Positions 1-7,901 of a DNA stretch of 44,577 bases are shown in pieces (within the stretch, counting starts at the first letter, position 1; the number at the start of each line of letters is the position of its first letter). Origin of the DNA: Flammeovirgaceae bacterium (GTDB lineage Bacteria; Bacteroidota; Bacteroidia; Cytophagales; Cyclobacteriaceae); the NCBI GenBank assembly GCA_023251155.1, contig JAHEZH010000034.1, positions 1-44,577 on the forward strand. Direction: 5' to 3'. The position numbers were made by a program, and so were the translations under genes. Under the pieces are notes generated by a model, which ran no database searches, was not told the DNA's origin, and saw only the letters and a program-made list of their open reading frames with translations.

Positions 1-1
1 T

Positions 2-1453
2 CCTACGCTGGCCGATTTAAGGAATGATAAGATCACTTATCTGGCCGATTCATTGCGAATTTCAGATTCCTTGACGAGAGTGAATGCAGCCGGTGTAGTT
101 AACTATGCGATTAACGTTGTATCAGGATCAACGTCTTCCATCTACTCCAATTACAATGGTGTAGGTCGTTCTCAAGGCAACAAAGCAGTGGTTGCTGACG
201 CTATCGTTACCATCAGCCAGTTTGGAAAGATAGTAAAGGATACGACCGATGCTTCAGGTATGGTTGTGTTTAACGGATTTTTCCGAAGTGCCGTAAATGT
301 TACTATCGAGAAGGCTGGTTTTACTACAGTGAGCTATATCTCTGCCGTGAGCATTTCTGACTCTACCGAGAATAACTCAATCAGTTTTGTAGGTAATATC
401 ATTCCTATTTTTGAAACCACAGGCGCAAATACAGCGACTATCTCTGGTAAAGCCACCATTCAAACTGATCTTACTAATAAAACACGTGAGCTTGTGCCAG
501 ATGGAACAACCATTTCTGCTTCCATTGATGCAACCAATGGTTCTAATTTTGCCAATCGTTTCCTTACTGATGATCTGGTCAATGGTATGGCTTACTCCAA
601 TACTACTATTTTGTATGCAGGCGAAATTCTACAAGCTGCTTACAGCACCGGAATTATTGGAACTGTAACAAATGGTAATTATACAATCACGGTTCCTTCA
701 GCGATTGATGGGTTGCCATTGAACCTACACTACTCAGAAATTGCTGCTGATCAGAAACTGTTTGAGCAAACAGGTGTAATCCCTGGTGACCGCATTGCTA
801 CTTACCGAACGCTTTTCATGCCTGATAATTCATTGAACTTGTCTCCTATTCCTGCTGGCTCTCCGATAACCATTACGATTGAATCGGTCACCTCCCCGGC
901 TACCGCTACGGCTACCGTTACTGCTGGAGCTGTTAGTGCTATTACAGTAGGTGCACAAGGTTCCGGTTACACGGGCGCTCCTATTGTGCAGATCACAGGC
1001 GGTGGTGGTGGCACCGGTGCAACAGCCACTGCTGTGTTGACAGATGGCCGTGTTACAGCGATCAACGTTACTTCTGGGGGTACAGGATATACCAGTGCCC
1101 CAGTAATCACTTTGATTTCCGGGTCTAGTGCTACTGCATTTGCATCAGTAACGGATGGAGCCATTTCTGCTATTACTGTATCGGATGGTGGATTCAACTA
1201 CACTGCTGCTCCGCGTGTTATCATTACTGCTGCTTTTGGTGGTGGTGCCACAGGTACTGCAACTGTAGCTGGTGGAAAAGTGACAGGTATCACTGTTAAT
1301 GCCGGGGGTGCAGGATATCTTGATGGCAATACTCCAGGGGTAGGTGGTCAGGAAGGGTTTACAGCTACCAAGGGTTCTTATATTGAACCGAAGACAGGTT
1401 TGAAATATATCAATGACCTGCATTATGGAACTGGTGCACGCCAGCCTAACTAA
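2..1453 (+). CDS. Partial repeat-containing surface/adhesin-like protein (5' end outside window)
   Basis: The reading frame is open from base 2, so the gene begins upstream and only its C-terminal ~483 residues are visible. The TTG at 53 is internal and is not a convincing start. The first visible part contains an Ig-like/carboxypeptidase-regulatory-like stretch (ADAIVTISQFGK...DTTDASGMVVFNG), a fold common in Bacteroidota outer-surface proteins. The C-terminal third consists of four degenerate 37-40-residue repeats built on G-x-V-x-A-I-x-V followed by GxGYTxAPxV and Gly-rich turns, then a short tail (GTGARQPN). No type IX secretion C-terminal domain is evident, and the N-terminal signal cannot be seen. 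A secreted or lipid-anchored beta-rich surface protein is inferred; its function is unknown. An intrinsic terminator follows. Confidence 0.75.
   Translation, partial: PTLADLRNDKITYLADSLRISDSLTRVNAAGVVNYAINVVSGSTSSIYSNYNGVGRSQGNKAVVADAIVTISQFGKIVKDTTDASGMVVFNGFFRSAVNVTIEKAGFTTVSYISAVSISDSTENNSISFVGNIIPIFETTGANTATISGKATIQTDLTNKTRELVPDGTTISASIDATNGSNFANRFLTDDLVNGMAYSNTTILYAGEILQAAYSTGIIGTVTNGNYTITVPSAIDGLPLNLHYSEIAADQKLFEQTGVIPGDRIATYRTLFMPDNSLNLSPIPAGSPITITIESVTSPATATATVTAGAVSAITVGAQGSGYTGAPIVQITGGGGGTGATATAVLTDGRVTAINVTSGGTGYTSAPVITLISGSSATAFASVTDGAISAITVSDGGFNYTAAPRVIITAAFGGGATGTATVAGGKVTGITVNAGGAGYLDGNTPGVGGQEGFTATKGSYIEPKTGLKYINDLHYGTGARQPN
917..1330 (+). repeat. Four tandem 37-40-residue Gly/Ala/Thr-rich coding repeats
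   Basis: Within the surface protein the motif GYTGAP (codon at 965), GYTSAP (1085), NYTAAP (1196) and GYLDGN (1313) recurs at spacings of 120, 111 and 117 bases. Each is preceded by a G-x-[VI]-[ST]-[AG]-I-[TN]-V strand-like segment. The regular alternation of short beta segments and Gly-rich turns suggests a stacked beta structure. Nucleotide identity between units is moderate, so this is an old protein repeat rather than a recent DNA duplication. Confidence 0.75.
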
Positions 1454-1473
1454 TCAGTTTATTTCTTTTAAAG

Positions 1474-1508
1474 AAGAGACTACCGAAAGGTGGTCTCTTT
1501 TTTTTATT
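1474..1508 (+). terminator. Intrinsic terminator after the surface-protein gene
   Basis: A 10-bp stem (arms 1475-1484 and 1489-1498, one G-T wobble) with a GAAA loop is followed by about eight T residues. It lies 21 bases after the stop. The rest of the gap up to 1727 contains no gene I can support, only AT-rich sequence presumably holding the promoter of the MATE gene. Confidence 0.88.
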
Positions 1509-1727
1509 TTAATCATCCGTTCTTTTAAACTCAAAACACTTTCTGCACATTTGTATTTAAATAAGTGAATACTTCAAAGACCATGAAGCTGTTATTCTGA
1601 CACCACTACACTATGCCTGTCTGCATTCGCAGATGTAGTTGGAATCTTATTGTATCCGATAAGTGTCATTTCTCTTTCTAAAGGTGCTCGGTTATTATTC
1701 TTAATTTCATTTCTCTATTTGTTTTAT

Positions 1728-3134
1728 ATGAAGACTTCCACTAAAAAAACTTCACTGTTTTCCTTATTTAAGGAAGCCGTGCTGGGTAGCGAGCAGGATT
1801 TTACCAAGGGCAGTATCAACAAGGCGATTTTTCTGTTGTCTGTTCCCATGATACTGGAAATGGCCATGGAATCGGTATTTGCTGTGGTGGATATCTACTT
1901 TGTAGGAAAGCTGCATAGCAATGAAGCGGTAGCGGCCGTAGGTGCCACTGAATTAATACTGACCATCATTTACTCGGTAGCCATGGGGTTGAGTATGGGG
2001 GCTACTGCCATGGTGGCACGCAGGGTAGGTGAGAAGGATACCGAAGGAGCTACCGTGGCGGCCACGCAAGCACTGTATCTCGGTCTGGCATCTATCGCCG
2101 TATTTACTCTCGTTGGTGTGTTTTACTATGAAGAATTGTTGCGTTTGCTGGGGGCTTCGGAAGAAGTAATTGCCGTTGGCTCAGGTTATACGCAGATCAT
2201 GATGGGAGGTAATATTGTTATTGTATTACTTTTTCTCATCAATGGAATTTTCAGGGGCGCAGGCAATGCATCCATTGCCATGCGCTCATTGATCCTTGCC
2301 AACATGACCAACATCGTGCTGGATCCTCTTTTTATTTTTGGCTGGGCGTTTATTCCGGCATTGGGTGTGAAAGGTGCTGCTGTTGCCACTACCATCGGAA
2401 GGGGTGTGGGGGTTCTCTATCAACTCTATTATCTGTTCAACAGAAAAGGAATAGTGAAAATTGATATTCATCGATTGACTCTGCGATGGGATATCATCGG
2501 AAGACTGTCAAGAATCTCGGCAGGAAGTACTGGTCAGTTTCTGATTTCATCGGCCAGCTGGATAGTGTTGGGTAGTATATTGAATACATTTGGTAGTGCT
2601 ACTTTTGCCGGTTATACGTTTGCCATACGTGTGGTGGTATTCACTATACTGCCTTCATTTGGTATGGCGAATGCCGCGGCCACGTTGGTCGGTCAAAACC
2701 TGGGAGCAGGGCAACCTGATCGTGCAGAGAAATCGGTATGGCAGGCGGGTCTGTTCAATATGATTTTTCTGGGTGTAGTGATGGTGGTGTTTCTTACACT
2801 ATCTCATCACATCATCCGCATATTTACGGATGATACCGCGGTGATCGAATACGGTGCCAATGCACTTCAGATCATTGCACTCGGTTATATCTTTTACGGA
2901 TACGGTATGGTAGTGACCCAATCATTTAATGGAGCGGGCGATACCCTTACTCCAACGTTGCTAAATCTTTTTGGGTTCTGGTGTTTCCAGATACCGATGG
3001 CTTATCTGCTGGCCAAAAAAACCGACCTTGGATCAACGGGGGTGTATGTAGCTATATCCATTGCAGAGTCATGTATCGCCATAGCGGGCATTATTATCTT
3101 CCGTAAAGGAAAATGGAAAACGGTGAAAGTTTAA
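1728..3134 (+). CDS. MATE family efflux transporter
   Basis: This is a polytopic inner-membrane protein of 468 residues with about 12 hydrophobic segments and the two-fold MatE repeat (about residues 30-190 and 255-415). The early LSVPMILEMAMESVFAVVD segment is typical of the family, and the length matches it (440-480). MATE proteins export cationic drugs or metabolites using Na+ or H+ gradients; the substrate cannot be read from the sequence. I chose ATG 1728, which gives MKTSTKK. The in-frame TTG at 1650 would add an atypical 26-residue hydrophobic leader. The gene stands alone between a terminator and a convergent small gene. Confidence 0.93.
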   Translation: MKTSTKKTSLFSLFKEAVLGSEQDFTKGSINKAIFLLSVPMILEMAMESVFAVVDIYFVGKLHSNEAVAAVGATELILTIIYSVAMGLSMGATAMVARRVGEKDTEGATVAATQALYLGLASIAVFTLVGVFYYEELLRLLGASEEVIAVGSGYTQIMMGGNIVIVLLFLINGIFRGAGNASIAMRSLILANMTNIVLDPLFIFGWAFIPALGVKGAAVATTIGRGVGVLYQLYYLFNRKGIVKIDIHRLTLRWDIIGRLSRISAGSTGQFLISSASWIVLGSILNTFGSATFAGYTFAIRVVVFTILPSFGMANAAATLVGQNLGAGQPDRAEKSVWQAGLFNMIFLGVVMVVFLTLSHHIIRIFTDDTAVIEYGANALQIIALGYIFYGYGMVVTQSFNGAGDTLTPTLLNLFGFWCFQIPMAYLLAKKTDLGSTGVYVAISIAESCIAIAGIIIFRKGKWKTVKV

Positions 3135-3142
3135 AAAGGAAT

Positions 3143-3177
3143 AGGGGAAGTAATGGTGATACGCGATTACTTCCTCT
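3143..3177. terminator. Hairpin between convergent genes, possible bidirectional terminator
   Basis: A 12-bp inverted repeat (3143-3154 against 3166-3177, one mismatch) with an 11-base loop lies between the MATE stop and the stop of the minus-strand small gene. On the minus strand it is followed by a short T-rich run. It fits a shared terminator, although the plus-strand T tract is weak. Confidence 0.5.
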
Positions 3178-3183
3178 ATTGGA

Positions 3184-3450
3184 TTAATCTCTTTTTTTGA
3201 AAGCACTTTTAAACGCATGATTTAGTTCATCACCTGCTTTTTTCAGATTCTCTTCTACTTCTTTCCAGCGCTCTTTATTTTCAGCTTCCTTTTTTATTTT
3301 CTCACCGGCCACTTTTAATTCCTCCAGTTTCTTTTTGAGATCCGCTTCGGCACGCGTACCGGCATCTTTTACTTCCACCAAAAACTGATCAAGTTTCTTT
3401 CCGAAATCTTTAAAAAACGCTTCCGCTTTGCCTTGTTGATTTGTTTCCAT
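3184..3450 (-). CDS. Small Lys/Glu-rich coiled-coil protein of unknown function
   Basis: An 88-residue hydrophilic protein, almost entirely predicted helix, with dense Lys/Glu heptad-like patterning (DLKKKLEELKVAGEKIKKEA). It has no signal peptide, membrane segment or cysteine. The composition recalls small cytoplasmic helical proteins that are often mis-hit as apolipoprotein- or histone-H1-like. I do not recognise a family with a known function. It starts at ATG 3450 and is transcribed towards the MATE gene, ending at the shared hairpin. Its upstream region is back to back with the small lipoprotein/cmk promoter. The coding frame is coherent and ends in KKRD. Confidence 0.7.
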   Translation of the reverse strand: METNQQGKAEAFFKDFGKKLDQFLVEVKDAGTRAEADLKKKLEELKVAGEKIKKEAENKERWKEVEENLKKAGDELNHAFKSAFKKRD

Positions 3451-3551
3451 AGTGCATTTGAATTTACGAATCTATAACTAAAACGTGTAGCGTGCCAACC
3501 TTGTTTGAACAAAAGAAACAGAAAGCAGGTAGAATAAGGCCATTTTACAGA

Positions 3552-3582
3552 TTGTTCCAGCCTATAAAAAGCCTTACTTTTG
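3552..3582 (+). promoter_or_regulatory. Bacteroidota-type promoter for small lipoprotein and cmk
   Basis: TACTTTTG at 3575-3582 is a full match to the -7 consensus TAnnTTTG. An ATTG at 3551-3554 lies 20 bases upstream, in the -33 position. Transcription would start near 3587, which makes the ATG at 3590 unlikely as a start and favours 3614 or 3620 for the next gene. Confidence 0.7.
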
Positions 3583-3613
3583 AACGTGCATGATTTTCGT
3601 GATTTCAACCCGA

Positions 3614-3754
3614 ATGCCAATGATATCCAGGTTAAGAATCTTTTTTTTAGTTGTGTCTTTAACGGTTTTGTGTTCCTGTGCTTCGTCCCATCACTCAAAA
3701 CACAAAAAACTGAAACCAGGAAAACCAATTCCCTGTCCACTTAAAGATTGTTAA
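3614..3754 (+). CDS. Small lipoprotein (about 46 aa) upstream of cmk
   Basis: The frame starting at ATG 3614 (alternatives 3590 and 3620) encodes a short signal peptide with a hydrophobic core (RIFFLVVSLTV), then an LCSC lipobox with the lipidated Cys at about residue 22. A short basic tail rich in His and Lys follows (SSHHSKHKKLKPGKPIPC), ending in PCPLKDC. The stop at 3752-3754 is three bases before the cmk ATG, so the two are probably cotranscribed from the promoter at 3552-3582. It overlaps no convincing gene on the other strand. The function is unknown; the two conserved-looking Cys residues in PCPLKDC could bind metal or form a disulfide. The length is below usual annotation cut-offs. 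Confidence 0.72.
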   Translation: MPMISRLRIFFLVVSLTVLCSCASSHHSKHKKLKPGKPIPCPLKDC

Positions 3755-3757
3755 GCC

Positions 3758-4444
3758 ATGAGAAAGATTGTTATCGCTATCGATGGATACTCGGCTTGTG
3801 GTAAAAGCACGACAGCAAAAGAAGTAGCTAAAATTCTTGGCTATCGCTACATCGATTCGGGTGCCATGTATCGTGCGGTTACTCTTTATTTTTTAGAGCA
3901 TCATGTAGCGGTCACTAACCCGCGGGAGGTGATTAAGGCGCTGGAGGGAATCCGGCTTTCTTTTCATATCAACCCCAAAGGGGTATCGGAAATCTACCTC
4001 AACGGACTGAATGTAGAAGATGAAATCCGCAGCATGGAGATTTCACAAAACGTAAGTCAGGTCAGCACACTCAGGGAGGTGCGCACATTGATGGTGGATC
4101 AGCAACGAAAGCTGGGCAAAGAGAAAGGCATTGTGATGGATGGAAGGGACATCGGTACGGTGGTATTTCCTTCCGCTGAGCTGAAGTTGTTTCTCACCGC
4201 GGAGATCATGACCCGCGCTTATCGCAGGCAACAGGAATTGTTTGCCAAAGACGAACTGGTGGAGCTGGATGCCATCGTAGAGAATCTTCAGAAACGTGAC
4301 GAAATAGACAGTACGCGAAAGGAAAGCCCTTTAAAGAAGGCCGATGATGCGGTTTTACTCGATACTTCTCACATCACCATTGATGAGCAGGTAGACGAAG
4401 TCATTCGCATGACGATCTCCAAAGCTTTTGATGGAAGAAAATAA
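3758..4444 (+). CDS. cmk: Cytidylate kinase
   Basis: A 228-residue (d)CMP kinase that transfers phosphate from ATP to CMP/dCMP in the cytoplasm for nucleotide synthesis. The P-loop GYSACGKS is at residues 10-17. It is followed by the CMP-binding segment YIDSGAMYRAV and the MDGRDIGTVVFP motif characteristic of Cmk. The Arg-rich lid (RAYRRQQELF) and the DSTRKESPLKKADDA segment also match. Length agrees with bacterial Cmk (220-230). The start ATG 3758 is three bases after the small lipoprotein stop. The downstream DUF502 gene follows after 49 bases and may be cotranscribed. Confidence 0.97.
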   Translation: MRKIVIAIDGYSACGKSTTAKEVAKILGYRYIDSGAMYRAVTLYFLEHHVAVTNPREVIKALEGIRLSFHINPKGVSEIYLNGLNVEDEIRSMEISQNVSQVSTLREVRTLMVDQQRKLGKEKGIVMDGRDIGTVVFPSAELKLFLTAEIMTRAYRRQQELFAKDELVELDAIVENLQKRDEIDSTRKESPLKKADDAVLLDTSHITIDEQVDEVIRMTISKAFDGRK

Positions 4445-4493
4445 ATAGGGTAACTCTCTTTTAAAGCGCTGCACTCCGCTTTAGCTTTGTGAG

Positions 4494-5057
4494 GTGAACG
4501 GTCTTTTCAGGCGACTTTTACGTTACTTTTTTAGCGGGGCAGTTTTTATTGTTCCACTCGCGGCTACTTTCTACCTTATTTTTGTTGCTTTTGGCTGGCT
4601 GGACAGCCTGCTCAATCTTCCGTACACGGGCATTGGTTTTCTCATCATTATCAGTGTGATTACTATTTTTGGTTACTTCACCTCCAACTTTGCCTTTAAA
4701 ACATTTGAGGAATGGTTTGATCATCTGATCAATCGTATTCCGTTAGTAAAACTGATTTACTCTTCCGTTAAGGACTTACTCGATGCCTTTGTTGGCGATA
4801 AGAAGAAATTCAACAAACCGGTGTTGGTTACCATCAATAAAGACAACCAGCTTCACCAGATTGGATTTGTAACACAATCGGATCTGAGTGAATTGGGTTT
4901 GGACGATATGGTGGTTGTTTACTTCCCGCACTCGTACGCCTTTTCCGGAAATCATTTTCTGGTTCCGAAAGCAAATGTGAAGCCTCTCAATATACCTGGA
5001 CCTGTTGCCATGAAGTTTATTGTATCCGGTGGAGTAAGCGGATTCAAAGAAGTGTAA
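4494..5057 (+). CDS. DUF502 family membrane protein
   Basis: A 187-residue protein with two N-terminal membrane segments (about 10-32 and 45-66). The soluble part carries the DUF502 signatures IPLVKLIYSSVKDLLDAF, GFVT, FPHSYAFSGN and a PGPVAMKFIVSGGV ending. DUF502 proteins are widespread in bacteria and plants (LIKE-COV) and have no settled biochemical role. The start is taken as GTG 4494 because it gives a short basic N-terminus (MNGLFRRLLRYF) before the first membrane segment and no in-frame ATG fits better. It is convergent with the DUF4345 gene, with 15 bases between stops. Confidence 0.9.
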   Translation: MNGLFRRLLRYFFSGAVFIVPLAATFYLIFVAFGWLDSLLNLPYTGIGFLIIISVITIFGYFTSNFAFKTFEEWFDHLINRIPLVKLIYSSVKDLLDAFVGDKKKFNKPVLVTINKDNQLHQIGFVTQSDLSELGLDDMVVVYFPHSYAFSGNHFLVPKANVKPLNIPGPVAMKFIVSGGVSGFKEV

Positions 5058-5072
5058 GTGAAGTGATTCGCT

Positions 5073-5468
5073 TTAGCGTAACTCTTCCTTTTTATTCCAT
5101 AATAATAAAATCAACGCGATTGCTCCCGAAACGAATTCGGTGACCAGCCAGGTCATTACAAATTGATTGGGTGCTCCGTCTGCCAGCAGGCCACTCACTC
5201 TTCCTATGACAAAGCCCGCAGTGTAGAGGATAATTAATACCAAAGCAGTTTTGTAATCCTTGATTAATCCGTACAAGCAAAAGCACCCGAATACAAAGTG
5301 CATCCCGCCGTATATGGCGCGCATTGAGCTTAGTGCGCTGGTGTTGTCCAGCACAATGCCTACGTTGACCATTACGGCTTGTGGGTGGAGTAACGATTCG
5401 ATGCCTGTTTTACAGAAGGCGAGTGCCATCAGGCCAAGGAATACCTGTGTTGTTCTCTTTTTGATCAT
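5073..5468 (-). CDS. DUF4345-like small membrane protein
   Basis: A 131-residue protein with four hydrophobic segments and little else. The arrangement (Gly-rich FVFGCFCLYGLI, then GFVIGRVSGLLADG) resembles DUF4345. I place the start at ATG 5468 (MIKKRTTQ), preceded by a purine-rich AGGAAAG. The longer frame to 5531 would add 21 non-conserved-looking residues. It is divergent from the AraC regulator, so the regulator may act on this promoter (inference). The function is unknown. Confidence 0.78.
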   Translation of the reverse strand: MIKKRTTQVFLGLMALAFCKTGIESLLHPQAVMVNVGIVLDNTSALSSMRAIYGGMHFVFGCFCLYGLIKDYKTALVLIILYTAGFVIGRVSGLLADGAPNQFVMTWLVTEFVSGAIALILLLWNKKEELR

Positions 5469-5524
5469 GATTGTTATTTTTTCTTTCCTAAACGTATCTG
5501 CGAACAGCGCGGAAGTGATAACTT

Positions 5525-6550
5525 GTGACAAAAGAGAGACATTTCACGACACACGCTATGTATGCCCACATGCCGATCATTCGCGATATTGTTTATGGAG
5601 CGGTAGCACGTGGAGTGAGCCTGCAGCAATTGTGTGAACGCCTTGAGATCAATGTTGCCGACCTGAATGATTCTGAACGAAGAATCGATTTTAAGAGTGC
5701 ATATAGGGCATGGGAACTGGCGGTGCAGCTTACGGCAGATCCATTGCTTGGACTCCATCTGGGGGAATCAACCAATCCTTCTATTCTTGGATTGGTAGGT
5801 CACTTAATGCAAAGTAGTCCTGATCTATGGCATGCCTTCAAAAAAGTGAGTGAGTACAGTGAAGTAGCAACCACTATGTTTCACTATCGCGTGAAGGAAA
5901 AGAACGATAAAGTGATACTGCAGTTTGATCCTGCTTCCCTATGGATTAAACTCTCCCCTCAGTCAGCCCGTCACGCTACCGAACAGGCGATGGCTGGAAC
6001 ACTTCAGGTGTTTCGTTTGCTTAGTGGTGCATCGGTTTATCCAACGTCAACCACATTCCAGTTTAGAAGAAAGGAAGACAAACTGGAGTACGATCGTGTT
6101 TTTCATTCTCCTGTTTTATTTCATTCCGCATTTAATCAACTTGTTTTTACCAAGGCACAATTGCAATTACCGGTGATCAGCTATGATCGCTCATTGTATG
6201 CTGTATTTGATCAGTTGCTGAAAGAAAGGAAGACCCGAGCCAAAACAGCATGCATTGCTGATCAACTCCGTCATCTTATACTTTCTGAATTCAAAGGCCA
6301 GGTGCCCCCTGTTGAAATCCTGGCCTCACGATTAAACCTGACTACGCGCTCGTTGCAGCGAAGGCTGAGCGATGAGCATACATCTTTCCGTGTGGTTGCT
6401 GCAGCGATCAAAAAAGAACTGGCGGTCCAGTTTCTGTCTCAGGCAAAATCGAGAGTAAATGAAGTCGCCTCTTTATTAGGTTATTCGGAGTCGAGCTCCT
6501 TTCGAAGGGCGTATAAAAGCTGGACACACAAAACCCCGCGCCAATCATGA
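5525..6550 (+). CDS. AraC-family transcriptional regulator with arabinose-binding-like N-domain
   Basis: A 341-residue protein. The N-terminal ~200 residues resemble the arabinose-binding-like domain of OruR/ArgR-type AraC regulators (segments DPLLGLHLGE, LGLVGHLMQSSPDLWHA). The C-terminal HTH_18 pair starts near residue 255, with LASRLNLTTRSLQRRLSDE and the second helix pair VASLLGYSESSSFRRAYKSW. The start is GTG 5525 with a GGAAG nine bases upstream; ATG 5558 is a plausible alternative. It is divergent from the DUF4345 gene, and its stop overlaps the start of the next gene as ATGA, which suggests translational coupling to the transglutaminase-like protein. The ligand is unknown. Confidence 0.9.
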   Translation: MTKERHFTTHAMYAHMPIIRDIVYGAVARGVSLQQLCERLEINVADLNDSERRIDFKSAYRAWELAVQLTADPLLGLHLGESTNPSILGLVGHLMQSSPDLWHAFKKVSEYSEVATTMFHYRVKEKNDKVILQFDPASLWIKLSPQSARHATEQAMAGTLQVFRLLSGASVYPTSTTFQFRRKEDKLEYDRVFHSPVLFHSAFNQLVFTKAQLQLPVISYDRSLYAVFDQLLKERKTRAKTACIADQLRHLILSEFKGQVPPVEILASRLNLTTRSLQRRLSDEHTSFRVVAAAIKKELAVQFLSQAKSRVNEVASLLGYSESSSFRRAYKSWTHKTPRQS

Positions 6551-7359
6551 CACGCAAAGTGATACTGGTTTTAATTTTTCTTTTCGTGCTGCTCATGTGG
6601 TTTATTGGATCTTTCAATTCTCAGGAAGAGGAAGAACAAATGGGGGCAGTTACCTGTGAGGAATATGAAGTGCAGGACAGTGTGCATGCATTGCGGACAC
6701 ACTACAGATCGTGGGTGGAGTACACTTACCAGGAAGGTTATTGTACTCAATATACCTTGCCTGATTCAAGCCATGATGAATCATTCCACTATAGGGATAG
6801 TATGTGGGTGAATGATGAAGCTACGGACGATGAGTTTTGGCGAGCCGTTTACCGCGCACTTTACGAGCATGATAAAGATCAGCTTGCGTTGCTGCAGGAT
6901 TCGTTGCTCGCTATAAAGGAACAAAAGCAATTGGATAAAGAAGCATTTGCCAAACTGGTTGTTGCGTTTGTTCAGGATATACCCTACAACTACATTGTGC
7001 CGCAAGCTTGTGAAGGAGATCTTTCAGCCGGTCCGTGTGTGCCTAATGTGCGATTTGGTTTACTCTCCCCGATCGAATTTTTATTTCGCTTACAGGGCGA
7101 TTGTGATACACGAACGGTACTGCTTTATACACTGCTGCGAAATTTGGGATATCAACCATTAATACTGAATAGTCAGCAGTACCTGCACTCCATGTTGGCT
7201 TTGGACATTGCATCATCGGGCGATGCCTTTGTATATAAAGGCAAGAAGTACAGTTACTGGGAGACAACGAATATCGGGTGGCTGCCGGGAATGCTGCCGC
7301 CCGAGATGAGTAACAAAAGTTACTGGCATGTGATATTGGATTCCGATTCGCCACTATAA
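6547..7359 (+). CDS. Membrane-anchored transglutaminase-like (papain-fold) protein
   Basis: A 270-residue protein with one N-terminal membrane segment (about 5-22), then an acidic linker and a helical region. The C-terminal domain carries GDCDTRTVLLYTLLRNLGY (Cys186), YLHSMLAL (His214) and YWETT (Glu239). This is the Cys-His-Asp/Glu order of transglutaminase-like cysteine proteases, with Glu in the third position. The topology puts the domain in the periplasm. The start ATG overlaps the AraC stop by four bases. Several extra Cys residues (37, 66, 155, 164) could form disulfides. Family membership is inferred from the triad layout; the substrate is unknown. Confidence 0.75.
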   Translation: MTRKVILVLIFLFVLLMWFIGSFNSQEEEEQMGAVTCEEYEVQDSVHALRTHYRSWVEYTYQEGYCTQYTLPDSSHDESFHYRDSMWVNDEATDDEFWRAVYRALYEHDKDQLALLQDSLLAIKEQKQLDKEAFAKLVVAFVQDIPYNYIVPQACEGDLSAGPCVPNVRFGLLSPIEFLFRLQGDCDTRTVLLYTLLRNLGYQPLILNSQQYLHSMLALDIASSGDAFVYKGKKYSYWETTNIGWLPGMLPPEMSNKSYWHVILDSDSPL

Positions 7360-7385
7360 ACAAGTTTCATTTAATTATAACCATC

Positions 7386-7901
7386 ATGAATACGAAATTA
7401 ACAATGCTTGCGCTCATCGAGATTATCTCTGCGCTGAGTATGGGTATATTTATACTGGCGGCTACCTACCAGCTACTGAAGTATGTGGGCCGGAAGCGGT
7501 ATGGCATTCACCAGAACAATCAGGCGTATAGTATTTTTATGGCCAGTGTGCTCTTTGCTATCGGGTATACCGTGAGTAGTGCGATACAACCCTTGATCTC
7601 CTTGTTTCGGATTCTGGCCATGAAAGAAACAAGCGATCTTTCTTTAGCGATACGGTTTATACTTACGGGCGGCTCTTACATTGGGATGGCATTTGTGATC
7701 GGCGCTGTCGTTTGCCTGTTAGGAATTGTAGTCTATACTTATCTTACGCCGGTGGATGAGTTTGAAGAACTGAGAAACAACAACCTGGCTGTAGCTGTCA
7801 TTGTAGGCAGCATTGTGATTACCCTTAGTCTTTTAACAAAAGATGGTGTTTCTTTGCTCCTCGAATCATTTATCCCTTATCCGGAACAATACCCGAAGTA
7901 A
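7386..7901 (+). CDS. DUF350-like four-helix membrane protein
   Basis: A 171-residue protein with four membrane segments arranged as two similar pairs. The second and fourth segments follow QNNQAYSIFMASVLFAIGY and NNLAVAVIVGSIVITL. The Asn-Asn-x-Ala start of each is typical of DUF350 repeats. DUF350 proteins often sit beside stress or polyamine-linked genes, but their activity is not established. The stop overlaps the next start by one base (TAATG), so translation is probably coupled to the SpoIIAA-like protein. A 26-base gap separates it from the transglutaminase-like gene, consistent with one operon. Confidence 0.72.
   Translation: MNTKLTMLALIEIISALSMGIFILAATYQLLKYVGRKRYGIHQNNQAYSIFMASVLFAIGYTVSSAIQPLISLFRILAMKETSDLSLAIRFILTGGSYIGMAFVIGAVVCLLGIVVYTYLTPVDEFEELRNNNLAVAVIVGSIVITLSLLTKDGVSLLLESFIPYPEQYPK

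Noticed and set aside
1509-1727. Possible tRNA or small RNA in the gap before the MATE gene
   Set aside because: No cloverleaf, T-loop sequence or second terminator could be found by eye.
3369-3740. Minus-strand 123-codon open frame over the small lipoprotein region
   Set aside because: It overlaps the 3184-3450 gene and the well-supported promoter/lipoprotein on the other strand. Its composition is random-looking, with no signal or family motif.
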